Assembly: GCA_031366605.1 (NCBI GenBank)
Contig: JANLOO010000022.1
Span: 62,001-126,000, forward strand
DNA from: CALMEC01 sp031366605
GTDB taxonomy: Bacteria > Actinomycetota > Thermoleophilia > Miltoncostaeales > Miltoncostaeaceae
DNA: 64,000 bases
Direction: 5' to 3'
Position numbers and translations under genes: made by a program. Under the pieces are notes generated by a model, which saw only the letters and a program-made list of their open reading frames with translations, searched no databases and was not told the DNA's origin. Positions 39,457 through 48,398 of the stretch are shown one piece after another; the stretch's first letter is position 1, and the number at the start of each line of letters is the position of its first letter.

Positions 39457-40038
39457 TCATCCGGAGTCCTCGGCAGTTGATGTGACGTCACCAGGTCGCG
39501 CACGTCGTGCCAGGGCGAACGCGACTGCGGTAGCTGCCAGGTGGAGCGCGGCCACGATCGCGGCCACCACGGTCAGGTTGGTCCGCGACTCGCTCACCTG
39601 GTGTATGGCCTCGCGGATGTCGAAAATGCCGAACGCAAGGGTGATCAACGCCACGAGCAGAAGCAGTGGACGCGCGGTCGGCAGGCGCCACAACGCGAGC
39701 GCCAGAAGCAGGGAGACGAGGACGGCGGCGATGACCAGGCCAGTGGATTCGGGGTTGATCCCGAAGACGCGTTCGCTCGTGACCTCTGTGACCGCCGATT
39801 GCGATGCCGGGGCTTCGGTCGACGAGGCCTCCCCGGCGGTCGCCTCGCCTGAGGTCTCGCCGCCCGCTGCGTGCGTTTCGGTGGCAGGCGCCGGCGTGGT
39901 CGCGTGGGTTTCGGTCGCCTCGCGCGCAGCGCTGTGGGTCGGCTGTGAGCGCTCGATTGCCACACCCACCGCGAACAGGGCGGCAGAGGCGGTGAGGAGT
40001 GTGATGAGCAGGGCGCGTAGGCTGAGCGATGTCGGCAC
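39457..40038 (-). CDS. Hypothetical membrane protein
   Basis: 193 residues from GTG 40038. One helix (SLRALLITLLTASAALFAVGV) leads to an 80-residue Thr/Ala/Glu/Ser-rich external segment. Three further helices follow (GLVIAAVLVSLLLALALW, RPLLLLVALITLAFGIFDI, LTVVAAIVAALHLAATAVAF). No family recognised. It is divergent from the ECF sigma gene, so it may be part of that regulon, but this is only positional. Confidence 0.6.
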   Translation of the reverse strand: MPTSLSLRALLITLLTASAALFAVGVAIERSQPTHSAAREATETHATTPAPATETHAAGGETSGEATAGEASSTEAPASQSAVTEVTSERVFGINPESTGLVIAAVLVSLLLALALWRLPTARPLLLLVALITLAFGIFDIREAIHQVSESRTNLTVVAAIVAALHLAATAVAFALARRARPGDVTSTAEDSG

Positions 40039-40136
40039 GGGTTCATCTCGCTTGTCGTGGAGTGCTGGTACCAACCCCTACTCGTCATCGCGCTCACGTG
40101 GATGCATCCAAACGCATCCGCCGCGACGTAGAAGGA

Positions 40137-40697
40137 ATGATGAGCAATCACCTGCCCGCGGGGCACGCACGAGATCGCAGCGACGAGATCGCGACCGAGG
40201 CGCGCCTGCTCGCCCAGATCGCCGCCGGCGACGCCGATGCCTTTCATGCGTTGTGGGGCCGATACCGCGGTCCGGTCCATGCCATGTGCCTGGCCGTGAT
40301 CGGCGAGCGCGCGCAGGCCGAGGACGCCGTGCAGGAGGCCTTCGTGCGGATCTGGCGGGGCGCGGGCGGCTACGACCCGGTGCGCGGCGTTCCGGCCGCG
40401 TGGATCATGACGGTGGCCCGCAACGTCGCCCGGACGGCGTCCCGCACCCGATCGCCGCTGCCCGTGGTGCACGAACCGATGGCCGCCGATGGCGTCGAGC
40501 CGATCGTGGACCGGCTCTGGCTCCGGCATGCGTTGAGCAAGCTGTCGGAGCCGGAGCAGCTGGCGCTTGAGCTCGCGTACTTCGCCGATCTGAGCCACGC
40601 GCAGGTGGCCGCGCGCTTGGGCGAGCCGCTCGGCACCGTCAAGGCACGCATCCGTCGCGCGCTGTTGCGCTTGGCGGAGCAGGTGGGGGAGCGATGA
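40137..40697 (+). CDS. ECF-type RNA polymerase sigma factor
   Basis: About 186 residues. Region 2 is ADAFHALWGRYRGPVHAMCL followed by ERAQAEDAVQEAFVRIWRGA and PAAWIMTVARNVA. Region 4 is LSEPEQLALELAYFADLSHA followed by QVAARLGEPLGTVKARIRRA. It resembles SigK/SigL-type group sigma factors, which are controlled by membrane zinc-finger anti-sigma proteins. The stop overlaps the anti-sigma start (ATGA). Start is ATG 40137 or 40140; GAAGGA is unusually close to both. Confidence 0.92.
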   Translation: MMSNHLPAGHARDRSDEIATEARLLAQIAAGDADAFHALWGRYRGPVHAMCLAVIGERAQAEDAVQEAFVRIWRGAGGYDPVRGVPAAWIMTVARNVARTASRTRSPLPVVHEPMAADGVEPIVDRLWLRHALSKLSEPEQLALELAYFADLSHAQVAARLGEPLGTVKARIRRALLRLAEQVGER

Positions 40698-41350
40698 GGC
40701 ACGAGGTCGCCCGCGAACGCCTGCCCGAGTTGCTCGGTCTGCACCCGGCATCCAGTGACGAGTCGGCGTTGCGTGCGCACGTCGCCACCTGTGTGGAGTG
40801 TCGTGGTCTGCTCGCGAACCTCAGCGGGGTCGACCAGGCGCTGCGCGGTGTCGGGGCCGAACAACCCAGCCGGGAACTCGATGAACGGGTGTTGACAATC
40901 CCCGTGGGCCCGGTTGCCGTCCAAGGCACGCGCCTCCGGCGTATCGGTTGGATCACATCCGCGGTGGCAGTGGTCGCCGGCCTCACCGTCGCGTTGTCGT
41001 TGTCGTTTACCCGCGGGGACGCTCCACCACCCGGGTTCTCGGCCGCGCGCACGGTCACGTTGACCGGCGCGACCTCGGGCGTGCGCGCCCAACTCCAGCT
41101 TGGGCGACCCGAGGGTGCCAACCAGCCGCTCCGTCTCGTGGCGCATGGGCTCTCACCGGTCGGTGCACGCTATTACGTGTTGTGGCTCGCGGGTCCCGAG
41201 GGACGTGTCTCGGCCGCGACGTTCCGGCCGGACGCCGACGGCGACTGTGTGGTGGTCGGGGTGGCCCCCCGCGATCTCTCGTGGGATCATGCCGACATCA
41301 CCGGGGCCGGCAACCCGAACGCGGAGGCAGTGGCGACGGGGACCCTGTAG
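40694..41350 (+). CDS. Zinc-finger anti-sigma factor (RskA-like)
   Basis: 218 residues. The N-terminal ZAS motif HVATCVECRGLLANL (HxxxCxxC) lies in the cytoplasm. One transmembrane helix (IGWITSAVAVVAGLTVALSLSF) follows, then an external RskA-type domain (VTLTGATSGVRAQLQLGRPE, YYVLWLAGPEGRVSAATFRP). It should sequester the sigma factor encoded immediately upstream until an envelope signal triggers its proteolysis. Confidence 0.88.
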   Translation: MRHEVARERLPELLGLHPASSDESALRAHVATCVECRGLLANLSGVDQALRGVGAEQPSRELDERVLTIPVGPVAVQGTRLRRIGWITSAVAVVAGLTVALSLSFTRGDAPPPGFSAARTVTLTGATSGVRAQLQLGRPEGANQPLRLVAHGLSPVGARYYVLWLAGPEGRVSAATFRPDADGDCVVVGVAPRDLSWDHADITGAGNPNAEAVATGTL

Positions 41351-41390
41351 GCACGAACGGGATCGTGCTCGGATCCGTAACGTGTGGACC

Positions 41391-42512
41391 GTGAGCAACG
41401 TCGATGCCCGTCAACTCTGTGTGCGACTCCTGGAGCGTGCCGGCGTGCCGATCGACGGACCCGAGGCCTGGAGCATGCGCGTCCACGACGAGCGCGTGTG
41501 GCAGCGGCTGGTCGGCGAGCGTGAGCTTGGCATCGGTGAGTCGTACATGGATGGTTGGTGGGACGCGGACGAGCTCGACGAGATGCTCGTCCGCGTCCTG
41601 ACGTCTGATATCCGCGGGGCCATCCGCCCCAGCGCCAAGCTCATCGCGACCGCGGCCAAGGCCGTCATCACCAACCGGCAGACGGTACGGCGGGCGCGGC
41701 GCAATGCCCACCACCACTACGACATCGGCAACGAGCTGTATGCCGCCATGCTCGACCAGCGCATGGTCTACAGCTGCGGGTACTGGGATTCGGCGAGCGA
41801 CCTGGCCGCCGCGCAGGAGGCCAAACTCGACCTGATCTGCCGCAAGCTCCACCTGGAACCGGGCATGCGGCTCCTCGACATCGGCTGCGGCTGGGGCGCG
41901 TTCGTCCAGTTCGCCACCGAGCGCTACGGCGTACAGGCAGTCGGCATCTCACCGGCGGCCGAGCAGGTCGCATATTGCCGCGAGCGGGTGGCGGGCCCGT
42001 CGGTCGAGATCCGCCAGGGTGACTACCGCAAGGTCAGCGGCACGTTCGATCGCATCACGTCGGTCGGCATGATGGAACACGTCGGCCCACGCAACCTCGG
42101 TGCGTTCTTCACGGTGTGCGATCGACTGCTCGCACCGGGCGGCATGATGCTGCACCACACGATCGGCGTCCTTCGGACCAAGAGCTACACCAACCCGTGG
42201 ATCGACAAGTACATCTTTCCGGGTGGGGTCCTGCCGTCGCTGACACAACTGGCCAAAGCGGCTGAGCCCACATGGGTGGCCGAGGACGTCCACAATTTCG
42301 GGCCTGACTACGACCGCACGCTGATGGCATGGCACGCCAACATCGAGGCGCGGTGGGATCAGCTCCCTGCCGGGTACGACGAGCGGTTCCGCCGCATGTG
42401 GCGCTTCTACCTGCTGTCGTGTGCCGCGGCGTTTCGCGCGAGGCAGCTGCAGCTGTGGCAGATCGTCTACCGGCGGTCCGGAGTGGCCGACCGGTACCAG
42501 CCGGTCAGATGA
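41391..42512 (+). CDS. cfa: Cyclopropane-fatty-acyl-phospholipid synthase family methyltransferase
   Basis: 373 residues. The N-terminal helical domain (LCVRLLERAGVPIDGPEAWS, GERELGIGESYMDGWWDADE) and the linker ARRNAHHHYDIGNELYAAML are those of E. coli Cfa. The SAM site is LLDIGCGWGAFVQFA near residue 165, and MVYSCGYW, ITSVGMMEHVGPRNLGAFF and LLHHTIG follow. It adds a methylene bridge from SAM to unsaturated lipid acyl chains at the membrane. It follows a sigma/anti-sigma pair; in mycobacteria the SigK/SigL-type regulators also neighbour methyltransferase genes. GTG 41391 or 41382 may be the start. Confidence 0.92.
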   Translation: MSNVDARQLCVRLLERAGVPIDGPEAWSMRVHDERVWQRLVGERELGIGESYMDGWWDADELDEMLVRVLTSDIRGAIRPSAKLIATAAKAVITNRQTVRRARRNAHHHYDIGNELYAAMLDQRMVYSCGYWDSASDLAAAQEAKLDLICRKLHLEPGMRLLDIGCGWGAFVQFATERYGVQAVGISPAAEQVAYCRERVAGPSVEIRQGDYRKVSGTFDRITSVGMMEHVGPRNLGAFFTVCDRLLAPGGMMLHHTIGVLRTKSYTNPWIDKYIFPGGVLPSLTQLAKAAEPTWVAEDVHNFGPDYDRTLMAWHANIEARWDQLPAGYDERFRRMWRFYLLSCAAAFRARQLQLWQIVYRRSGVADRYQPVR

Positions 42513-42617
42513 CCCGCACCGGTTCGGTCCGGACAGGCGGTCCAACCGACACGGGGCGATGACTGTTCCGGCGGCCGAACGAGCCCGCCTGTGACGTCGA
42601 CTACCATCAGATCTACG

Positions 42618-43436
42618 ATGAACGGCGCACAGATCGGGATCACGGCTGCCCGCAGGGCCGAAGAGCAGGCGACCCTCGTCCGTTCGCTGGGAGGCATCCC
42701 GCGCCTCGGGCCGAGTGTCGATGTCGACCACCCCGTGTCGGATGACGTCATGCGCGAAACCCTGCGCCGGGTGCTGGCACGGCCGCTGGACACCGCGGTC
42801 TTCGTCACCGGGGTCGGGGCGCGACACCTTCTCGATGCGGCGACGCGCCTTGGCATGATCGAGGCTTTGCTCGCCGCGTTGCACGTCGCTCGTGTCGTGG
42901 TGCGTGGCAACAAGCCGCGTCGCGTGCTGCGGGAGCACTCCATCCCCATCGAGTGGACGGCCGTGCCCGCCGAAAGCCGCGTCATCCGGGATGCGCTCCT
43001 GGCCGAACCGCTGACCGGTCGGCGGATCCTGGTGCAGTGCGCGGGCGCATCGCCGGACGTCATGATCACTCCACTGCGCGCTGCTGGGGCTGAGGTTGTC
43101 GAGGCCCACCCCTACGCGCTCGACGATCCACCCGACGCACGCGGGGCCATCGACCTGGCGCATGCCGCGGCCGAAGGACGGCTCGACGCGTTGACCTTCA
43201 CAAGCGCTCACGCCGTGCACGGCTTCGTCGCCCTCGCCGAGCGGGCGGGGGTCGACATCGACGCCGTCGGCACCGCAGGCGCATTGATCACATCCGTGGG
43301 GCCGATCACGCGAGAAGCGCTCCTGGAGCATGGTCTGCCCGTCCATGTCGAGCCCGGAACCCCGCGCATGGGTGCGATGTTCCACGAGCTCGCGGCGGCG
43401 CTCGCTCAACGTCGCCCCGCCCCGCTGGATCGTTGA
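42618..43436 (+). CDS. Uroporphyrinogen-III synthase (HemD) family protein
   Basis: 272 residues. Two alpha/beta lobes are visible: IGITAARRAEEQATLVRSLG, DTAVFVTGVGARHLLDAATR, GRRILVQCAGASPDVMITPL and RLDALTFTSAHAVHGFVALA, ending GTAGALITSVGPITREALLE. These match the HemD fold, which closes hydroxymethylbilane into uroporphyrinogen III for haem, sirohaem and cobalamin. No other haem genes are adjacent, and it lies beside a molybdoenzyme gene, so a role in sirohaem supply to assimilatory enzymes is possible but not shown. ATG 42618 gives the conserved start. Confidence 0.8.
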   Translation: MNGAQIGITAARRAEEQATLVRSLGGIPRLGPSVDVDHPVSDDVMRETLRRVLARPLDTAVFVTGVGARHLLDAATRLGMIEALLAALHVARVVVRGNKPRRVLREHSIPIEWTAVPAESRVIRDALLAEPLTGRRILVQCAGASPDVMITPLRAAGAEVVEAHPYALDDPPDARGAIDLAHAAAEGRLDALTFTSAHAVHGFVALAERAGVDIDAVGTAGALITSVGPITREALLEHGLPVHVEPGTPRMGAMFHELAAALAQRRPAPLDR

Positions 43437-43442
43437 CGAGGC

Positions 43443-45674
43443 CTATCCGGTGATGGGGATGACTTGTACCAGGGCGTTGTAGTCGGGCACACGTGAGTCG
43501 GGGTCGCGCACGCCTGCGCGGATGAGCGGGTTGCATTCGGGGAAGTACATCTGCAGGTTGCCCGGGCGCATCGGCGCGATATGGATGCGGGCGGGCACCT
43601 GACCCGTCTCGGAGGTGACCGTCACCCGTGCGCCCTGGGCGAGGCCGAGCGTTGCGGCATCGTCCGCCGAGATGAACAGCGCGTCGCGGTGCGCGCCGGT
43701 CAGCGGATCGTGGTCGCGCATGACCATCGAGTTGAACTGCTTTCCGCGCCGTGACGACAGGGTGTAGTGACCGGCCGGTGGCCGCGGGTCGCGGGGGACG
43801 ACCGTGGTGAAATGCGCTTTGCCGTCGGCGGTGGGGAAGACCCACCCCTCGCACAGTCGTGAGCCACCCCATTGGAACTGGTCGCCGGTGGCTGCCAGGT
43901 GCTGGATGCCGTCGTAGAACGGGACGACGCGGGCAATCTCCTCGCGAATCGCCTGCCCGTCGGCGAATGTCACCGCGTCGGCGCGGTCAGGGTCGATGTG
44001 TCGGGCCAGGTCCTGGTAGATCCGCCACTCCGACCGAACCTCACCCGGACGCCCGCCACGAATCTGGGGGCTGAACGCCACACGCCGTTCGGTCGTCGTC
44101 TGCGTGCCGCCGCCCTCTTGTTCGTACCGCGTCGCGGCCGGCAGGAGTACAACGGCGCCGCCTGGCGGTGGGTCGACCAACATCTGGCTCGAGATCACGA
44201 TGTCTTGGTGAACCCGCAGCGGCACGCGGCCCAGGCGATGCTGGACCAGGTCCGGGTCGGGAAGCACGTCCAGGAAGTTGCCGCCGCTCGCGAACACGAC
44301 GTCCAGGTCGCCCCGCCCGGCCGCCTCGATCATCTCCTCGGCCGTCAGCCCGGTCCAGTCGGGGACCGGGAACCCGTAGTGCGCCGCCAGAGCCGTCGCC
44401 GACTCCGGGCCGATCGGAGTGTTCCCGGGGAGTGAGGTGGCGTAGGCACCCATCTCGGCACCGCCCTGCACACCTGAATGGCCACGAATCGGCATCAGCC
44501 CCGCGCCCTCGCGACCCACGTTGCCGCGGGCCAGCGCGACGTTGAGGATCGATCGCACGTTGTCACTGCCGCAGGCGTGTTGGGTGATGCCCATCGACCA
44601 GACGAACACTGCGGAGTCCGCCTCGCGGTACATCGTGACGAATCGGCGGATAGCGTCCTCGGTCACACCGCTTCGGGCCACAAGCTCGTCGAGTGAATGC
44701 CGAGCACATTCGTCGCGCACGGCGTCGAACCCCACGGTGTGGTCGCGGACGAACGCCTCGTCGACACCGCCCTCGTCGATCAAGAGCTTGAGCACCGCGG
44801 TCGCGAATGCCTCGTCGCCGCCGGTGTGGACCTGCACGAACAGGTCGGTCATCTTGGTGCCGAACATGGCGCTCTCGGCGTTGGACGGCACCCAGTAGCG
44901 CTCGAGCCCGAGTTCCTTCTGTGGGTTGACGACAACGACCTTCGTGCCGGTCTTCCTCGCCATGTACAGGTACTTCATCATCACCGGTTGGGCGTTGGCG
45001 ACGTTGGAGCCCCACAACACGATCAGATCGCTGGCGAACAGATCGGTGTACGAGATCGTCGTCGCGATCGCCCCGACGGCGTGCTTGAGCACGCCGGTGG
45101 ACGGCGCGTGGCAGATCCGTGCGGCGTTGTCGATGTTGTTCGTGCCCAGGAACCGCGCCACCTTCTGCGCGACGTAGTAGACCTCGTTGGTGATTCCCCG
45201 CGAGGTCAGAAAGAACGCGATGCGGTGGGGGTCGCTGTCACGGATTGCGCCTCCTGCCAGCGCGAGGGCGTCGTCCCAGCTGACGCGCGTGAAGCCTGCG
45301 TCGCCATGGTGTCGCACCATCGGGTATGCGAGCCGGCCGAGTTCACGAAGCTCCCGACCCGAACGTTCGCGCAGTGCCGCGACGTCGGCGAGCAGGCCAT
45401 GGTCGGCGGCGCCCATCGTGTTGGTCTGAAGCAGTGCGAGCCGAGTCGTACAGAGGTGGACGCCATCGATCGTCCAGTCGTGCAGTCCTGCCACGCCCAG
45501 GGCACACCCGTCACACACTCCTTTGCGGAGGATTCGTGCGGCATGCGGCAACGCGCGCCGGTTCTCCCATACGGTGCGCAACATTTCGCGGTAGTGATTG
45601 GGCTTTGTCAGCCCGATGCCGTTGGGGCGCAGGCCGACCCACAGGTCGCGGCGTCGGGGTCGCCTACGCGCCAT
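43443..45674 (-). CDS. FdhF/YdeP-type molybdopterin oxidoreductase
   Basis: 743 residues. It follows the YdeP-like alpha-subunit family: GVCDGCALGVAGLHDWTIDG with only three Cys for an N-terminal cluster, FTRVSWDDALALAGGAI, and a Mo-ligand region NNIDNAARICHAPSTGVL with Cys where FdhF has selenocysteine. Pterin-binding stretches LIVLWGSNVANAQPVMMKYL, ALARGNVGREGAGLMPIRGH and a molybdopterin-dinucleotide C-terminal domain (DALFISADDAATLGLAQGAR) follow. The physiological substrate is unknown; formate dehydrogenase-like activity is possible. FdhD is encoded directly upstream with overlap, which fits a Mo enzyme needing sulfuration. Confidence 0.9.
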   Translation of the reverse strand: MARRRPRRRDLWVGLRPNGIGLTKPNHYREMLRTVWENRRALPHAARILRKGVCDGCALGVAGLHDWTIDGVHLCTTRLALLQTNTMGAADHGLLADVAALRERSGRELRELGRLAYPMVRHHGDAGFTRVSWDDALALAGGAIRDSDPHRIAFFLTSRGITNEVYYVAQKVARFLGTNNIDNAARICHAPSTGVLKHAVGAIATTISYTDLFASDLIVLWGSNVANAQPVMMKYLYMARKTGTKVVVVNPQKELGLERYWVPSNAESAMFGTKMTDLFVQVHTGGDEAFATAVLKLLIDEGGVDEAFVRDHTVGFDAVRDECARHSLDELVARSGVTEDAIRRFVTMYREADSAVFVWSMGITQHACGSDNVRSILNVALARGNVGREGAGLMPIRGHSGVQGGAEMGAYATSLPGNTPIGPESATALAAHYGFPVPDWTGLTAEEMIEAAGRGDLDVVFASGGNFLDVLPDPDLVQHRLGRVPLRVHQDIVISSQMLVDPPPGGAVVLLPAATRYEQEGGGTQTTTERRVAFSPQIRGGRPGEVRSEWRIYQDLARHIDPDRADAVTFADGQAIREEIARVVPFYDGIQHLAATGDQFQWGGSRLCEGWVFPTADGKAHFTTVVPRDPRPPAGHYTLSSRRGKQFNSMVMRDHDPLTGAHRDALFISADDAATLGLAQGARVTVTSETGQVPARIHIAPMRPGNLQMYFPECNPLIRAGVRDPDSRVPDYNALVQVIPITG

Positions 45675-46509
45675 CAGCGCCTGCGACCATCTGTACGCGA
45701 TCGGGGTGTGCGTAGATGTTGAACCCGTCGGGGCGCAGGAACCCGACCGCCGTCACTCCCAGGTCCTCGGCGGCTTGGACGGCGAGGTTGGTTGGCGCGG
45801 AAATGGCGCAGATGATCGGGATGCGTGCGACCGCGGCTTTCTGGACGATCTCGAACGACAGGCGTCCCGAGACCAGCAACACCGCGCCGCCGGAGCCCGC
45901 GCCGAGCGCCACTGCGCCGACCGCTTTGTCGACCGCGTTGTGGCGACCGACGTCCTCACGCAGCAGCCGGAGCCTGCCGTCGGTGTCGAATAGCCCCGCC
46001 GCGTGCAGCCCGCCGGTGCGGTCGAACACGAGCTGGCGCTCGCGCAGGACATCAGGCATCGCGAGCAGAACGTCAGCGCGGATCGTGGGGCCCGGCCCCA
46101 GCGGCGCGCATCGGACCGTGATTGCCTCGAGTGCCGCTTTGCCACAGATGCCGCAGCTTGACGTCGCAAAGAAGTTGCGCTCGGCAATGCCAAGGTCGAA
46201 GGGCGTACGGGTGCGGACCGTGACGACGTTGTAGCGCTGCACGTCCGGATCCTCACAGTACGCGACGGCCTCGATGGCCTCGGGTTCGACCAGACCTTCG
46301 GTGATCAGAAATCCGGCGGCCAGCTCGAAGTCGTTTCCCGGAGTGCGCATCGTGACCGCGACCCGCACGGGCGCCTGCCCCGGGCCGGACGCTTGGATTT
46401 CGAGCGGCTCCTCACCGACGAGCGCGTCGGTGCGCTCGCGCCCACGCCCGTCGCGCACTGCCACGATGCGGATCGTCGTCATTGTGTGACGGGCGGCCTC
46501 GGTTGTCAC
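45664..46509 (-). CDS. fdhD: Formate dehydrogenase accessory sulfurtransferase FdhD
   Basis: 281 residues. FdhD moves sulfur from a cysteine desulfurase to the Mo cofactor of formate dehydrogenases. Family motifs are VAVTMRTPGNDFELAAGFL, the sulfur-carrying Cys pair in SSCGICGK, LREDVGRHNAVDKAVG and VSGRLSFEIVQKAAVARIPI. GTG 46509 overlaps the stop of the preceding gene and has AGGAG about nine bases upstream; ATG 46482 is the alternative. It overlaps the oxidoreductase gene downstream by 11 bases. Confidence 0.95.
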   Translation of the reverse strand: MTTEAARHTMTTIRIVAVRDGRGRERTDALVGEEPLEIQASGPGQAPVRVAVTMRTPGNDFELAAGFLITEGLVEPEAIEAVAYCEDPDVQRYNVVTVRTRTPFDLGIAERNFFATSSCGICGKAALEAITVRCAPLGPGPTIRADVLLAMPDVLRERQLVFDRTGGLHAAGLFDTDGRLRLLREDVGRHNAVDKAVGAVALGAGSGGAVLLVSGRLSFEIVQKAAVARIPIICAISAPTNLAVQAAEDLGVTAVGFLRPDGFNIYAHPDRVQMVAGADGA

Positions 46510-46895
46510 AACTTCGCGCTCCTCTGTGACTTGCGGCTGGTGAACTCCGCCGTCGGCGCAAACCGTTCTGTGGGTGGCTCAGCGGCCTCGGCCGTGTGGG
46601 GGTGCGCACATGGGAAGTCCTTCTCGACCATCAGACGAAACCCGGGTGCGTGGGCGTAGACACCTTCCCGGGCAGGCTCCGCAAGGCATGCCACATCGGC
46701 GGGCGAGAGTTGCACGACCATCGCCCCGTCCGCGGCATGGACCGATAACGGGTCGCCCGTCGGGTCGACGTGGACATGCCAGGCCCCACCGGGGACCTGC
46801 AGCGTTGCGGTGAGTGCAGTGCCCGCGGTCAGCAGCCCAAGCTCGGTCGGAGTGATGCGCAGTCGCAGGCTCTCGTCGGTCCAGCGCACCTTCAT
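46506..46895 (-). CDS. DUF7009-like hypothetical protein
   Basis: 129 residues beginning MKVRWTDESLRLRITPTELG, then TATLQVPGGAWHVHVDPTG and a strand-rich middle, ending with a Cys/His segment (VEKDFPCAHP). From memory this opening (MK.R...SLRLRL...E) is that of DUF7009 proteins, often found by fdhD and mobA; the name should be checked. It overlaps both neighbours by four bases (mobA before, fdhD after), so it is part of the molybdoenzyme operon. Confidence 0.65.
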   Translation of the reverse strand: MKVRWTDESLRLRITPTELGLLTAGTALTATLQVPGGAWHVHVDPTGDPLSVHAADGAMVVQLSPADVACLAEPAREGVYAHAPGFRLMVEKDFPCAHPHTAEAAEPPTERFAPTAEFTSRKSQRSAKL

Positions 46896-47548
46896 GGCTG
46901 GATCTTGTCACGCGATCCACGCGTCAACCCGGCCCGCGTGATGTCAGCCGCCTCGCCCCGCGCGGCGTCGTACGCGCTGCGGTCGTTGAGATTGCGCAAC
47001 GACGCCAGCGTGGGGTCCACCGCCCGTAGGCGCGCTTCGTCGATACCGACGGTGTTGCAGCGATCCACGAGGGCGAAGAGGGCGCGATGACCGTCGGCCA
47101 CAAGTGCCCGGGCGATCGGATGCACCGCGACCCGTACGACGGCCGGGATGGGGTGACGTCGACCCTCGGCCTGCGGCAGCACGATGTCGATACCCTCGCG
47201 CAACGCGTCGGTCAGGACGGCAACGAACGCGGGTGTCAGAAATGGCGTGTCGACACCGCAGACAATCGCACGATCGGCGTGTCCGTCTGCCGCGGCGAGG
47301 CCCGTGGCGAGCGCGTCGAGCGGACCGGTTCCAGGGACGGCATCGTCGACGATCTGTACGTCGGGCGGCAGTGGGGGGAGCGCCTGACCGGGCCTGCGCA
47401 CAACGATCACCAGGCCCCCGACCATTGCGCTGACGAGGTCAACGGTGTGACGCACCAGCGTCGACCCATGCCATTCCAGGAGCGCCTTGGATGTTCCCAT
47501 CCTGGTGGATCGACCCCCGGCCAAAATGATGCCGGCGACATCGATCAC
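46892..47548 (-). CDS. mobA: Molybdenum cofactor guanylyltransferase MobA
   Basis: 218 residues from GTG 47548. The nucleotidyltransferase loop AGIILAGGRSTRMGTSKALL binds GTP. VPGTGPLDALATGLAAAD and the metal site CGVDTPFLTP follow, then a Leu/Arg-rich C-terminus (LRNLNDRSAYDAA) typical of MobA. It attaches GMP to molybdopterin to make the MGD cofactor used by the oxidoreductase in this operon. The frame is open upstream into the divergent crcB start region; GTG 47548 matches the family N-terminus. Confidence 0.92.
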   Translation of the reverse strand: MIDVAGIILAGGRSTRMGTSKALLEWHGSTLVRHTVDLVSAMVGGLVIVVRRPGQALPPLPPDVQIVDDAVPGTGPLDALATGLAAADGHADRAIVCGVDTPFLTPAFVAVLTDALREGIDIVLPQAEGRRHPIPAVVRVAVHPIARALVADGHRALFALVDRCNTVGIDEARLRAVDPTLASLRNLNDRSAYDAARGEAADITRAGLTRGSRDKIQP

Positions 47549-47613
47549 GGTCCGGATGCTATCGCGTCGCAATCCGGTGGCCGCCCCCGATCGGTTCTGC
47601 TTGAATCGCGGCC

Positions 47614-48030
47614 ATGAGGGCCTCAACCTCGGGGTCGCGGCCCAGCTTCGTGCAGCTTCGCTTCGTCGCCATCCTCGCGGGAGGGGCGGGGGGCGCGCTT
47701 GCCCGGGGAGGCCTCCAGCGTGCGTTTCCCGCCGACGGCGGCTGGCCGTGGGGGACGTTCATCGCGAACCTCGCCGGAACGTTCGTCCTTGGCTGGCTTG
47801 TAACCCGGCTGACCGAACGCGTGGCTCCCACGCGGCTCTGGCGGCCATTTCTGGGAACGGGGCTCTGCGGCGCGTTCACCACGTTCTCGGCCTTCCAAGT
47901 CGAGACGATCACGCTCGCCAAGGATGGGCGCACGGCTCTTGCGGTGCTCTACGCCCTCACGTCCCTCGTCCTGGGTCTGACGCTTGCGGCCGGTGCGAGC
48001 GTGTTGGCCCGCAGCAGACGGTACGGATGA
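47614..48030 (+). CDS. crcB: Fluoride channel subunit CrcB/FluC (first of pair)
   Basis: 138 residues with four hydrophobic helices. Family motifs: GGAGGALARGGLQRAF, WPWGTFIANLAGTFVLGWLV (the conserved Asn of the N-L-x-G motif) and GLCGAFTTFSAFQVET with the Phe-box and TTFS pore residues. FluC proteins form antiparallel dimers that export fluoride. Here two unequal subunits are encoded in tandem, so a heterodimer is likely, as in several Gram-positive bacteria. The stop overlaps the second crcB. Confidence 0.93.
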   Translation: MRASTSGSRPSFVQLRFVAILAGGAGGALARGGLQRAFPADGGWPWGTFIANLAGTFVLGWLVTRLTERVAPTRLWRPFLGTGLCGAFTTFSAFQVETITLAKDGRTALAVLYALTSLVLGLTLAAGASVLARSRRYG

Positions 48031-48398
48031 GCGGCCTCCTGCTCTGGAGTGGGGTTGCGGTGTTCGGCGCATTTGGCGGGCTCGTGCGCTTTGGCGTGGA
48101 CACTGCGGTTTCGCGACGCCGGCCGAGCGACTTCCCCTGGGGCACGCTTGTGGTCAACCTGACCGGGAGCTTCGTGCTGGGGTTGCTCGTGGGGGCCTCG
48201 CTTGGCACTGACGCGCTCTTCGTCGCCGGCACCGGATTCCTGGGCGGCTACACCACGTTCTCCACATGGATGGTGGAGACCGAGCGCCTCGGTGAGGAGG
48301 GCGAGTTGCGGCTGCTGGCCATCAATTGGGCCATGCCGATGGCGGCAGGACTCGTGGTGGCGGGAGCCGGTTGGCTGATCGGAGCCGCGCTCAGATGA
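48027..48398 (+). CDS. crcB: Fluoride channel subunit CrcB/FluC (second of pair)
   Basis: 123 residues, four helices, with FGAFGGLVRFGVDTAVSRRR, FPWGTLVVNLTGSFVLGLLV and GTGFLGGYTTFSTWMVET carrying the same Asn and TTFS elements as its partner. ATG 48027 overlaps the stop of the first subunit (ATGA) and its own stop overlaps the DUF190 gene start, so all three are translationally coupled. No fluoride riboswitch is recognised upstream. Confidence 0.93.
   Translation: MSGLLLWSGVAVFGAFGGLVRFGVDTAVSRRRPSDFPWGTLVVNLTGSFVLGLLVGASLGTDALFVAGTGFLGGYTTFSTWMVETERLGEEGELRLLAINWAMPMAAGLVVAGAGWLIGAALR

Noticed and set aside
47487..47613. Upstream extension of the second crcB frame through the whole first crcB gene
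   Set aside because: ATG 48027 overlaps the first crcB stop and gives a normal-length subunit; the extension is a shadow.
47548..47614. Fluoride riboswitch before the crcB pair
   Set aside because: The 65 bases between mobA and crcB are too short and show none of the conserved fluoride riboswitch core that I can recognise.
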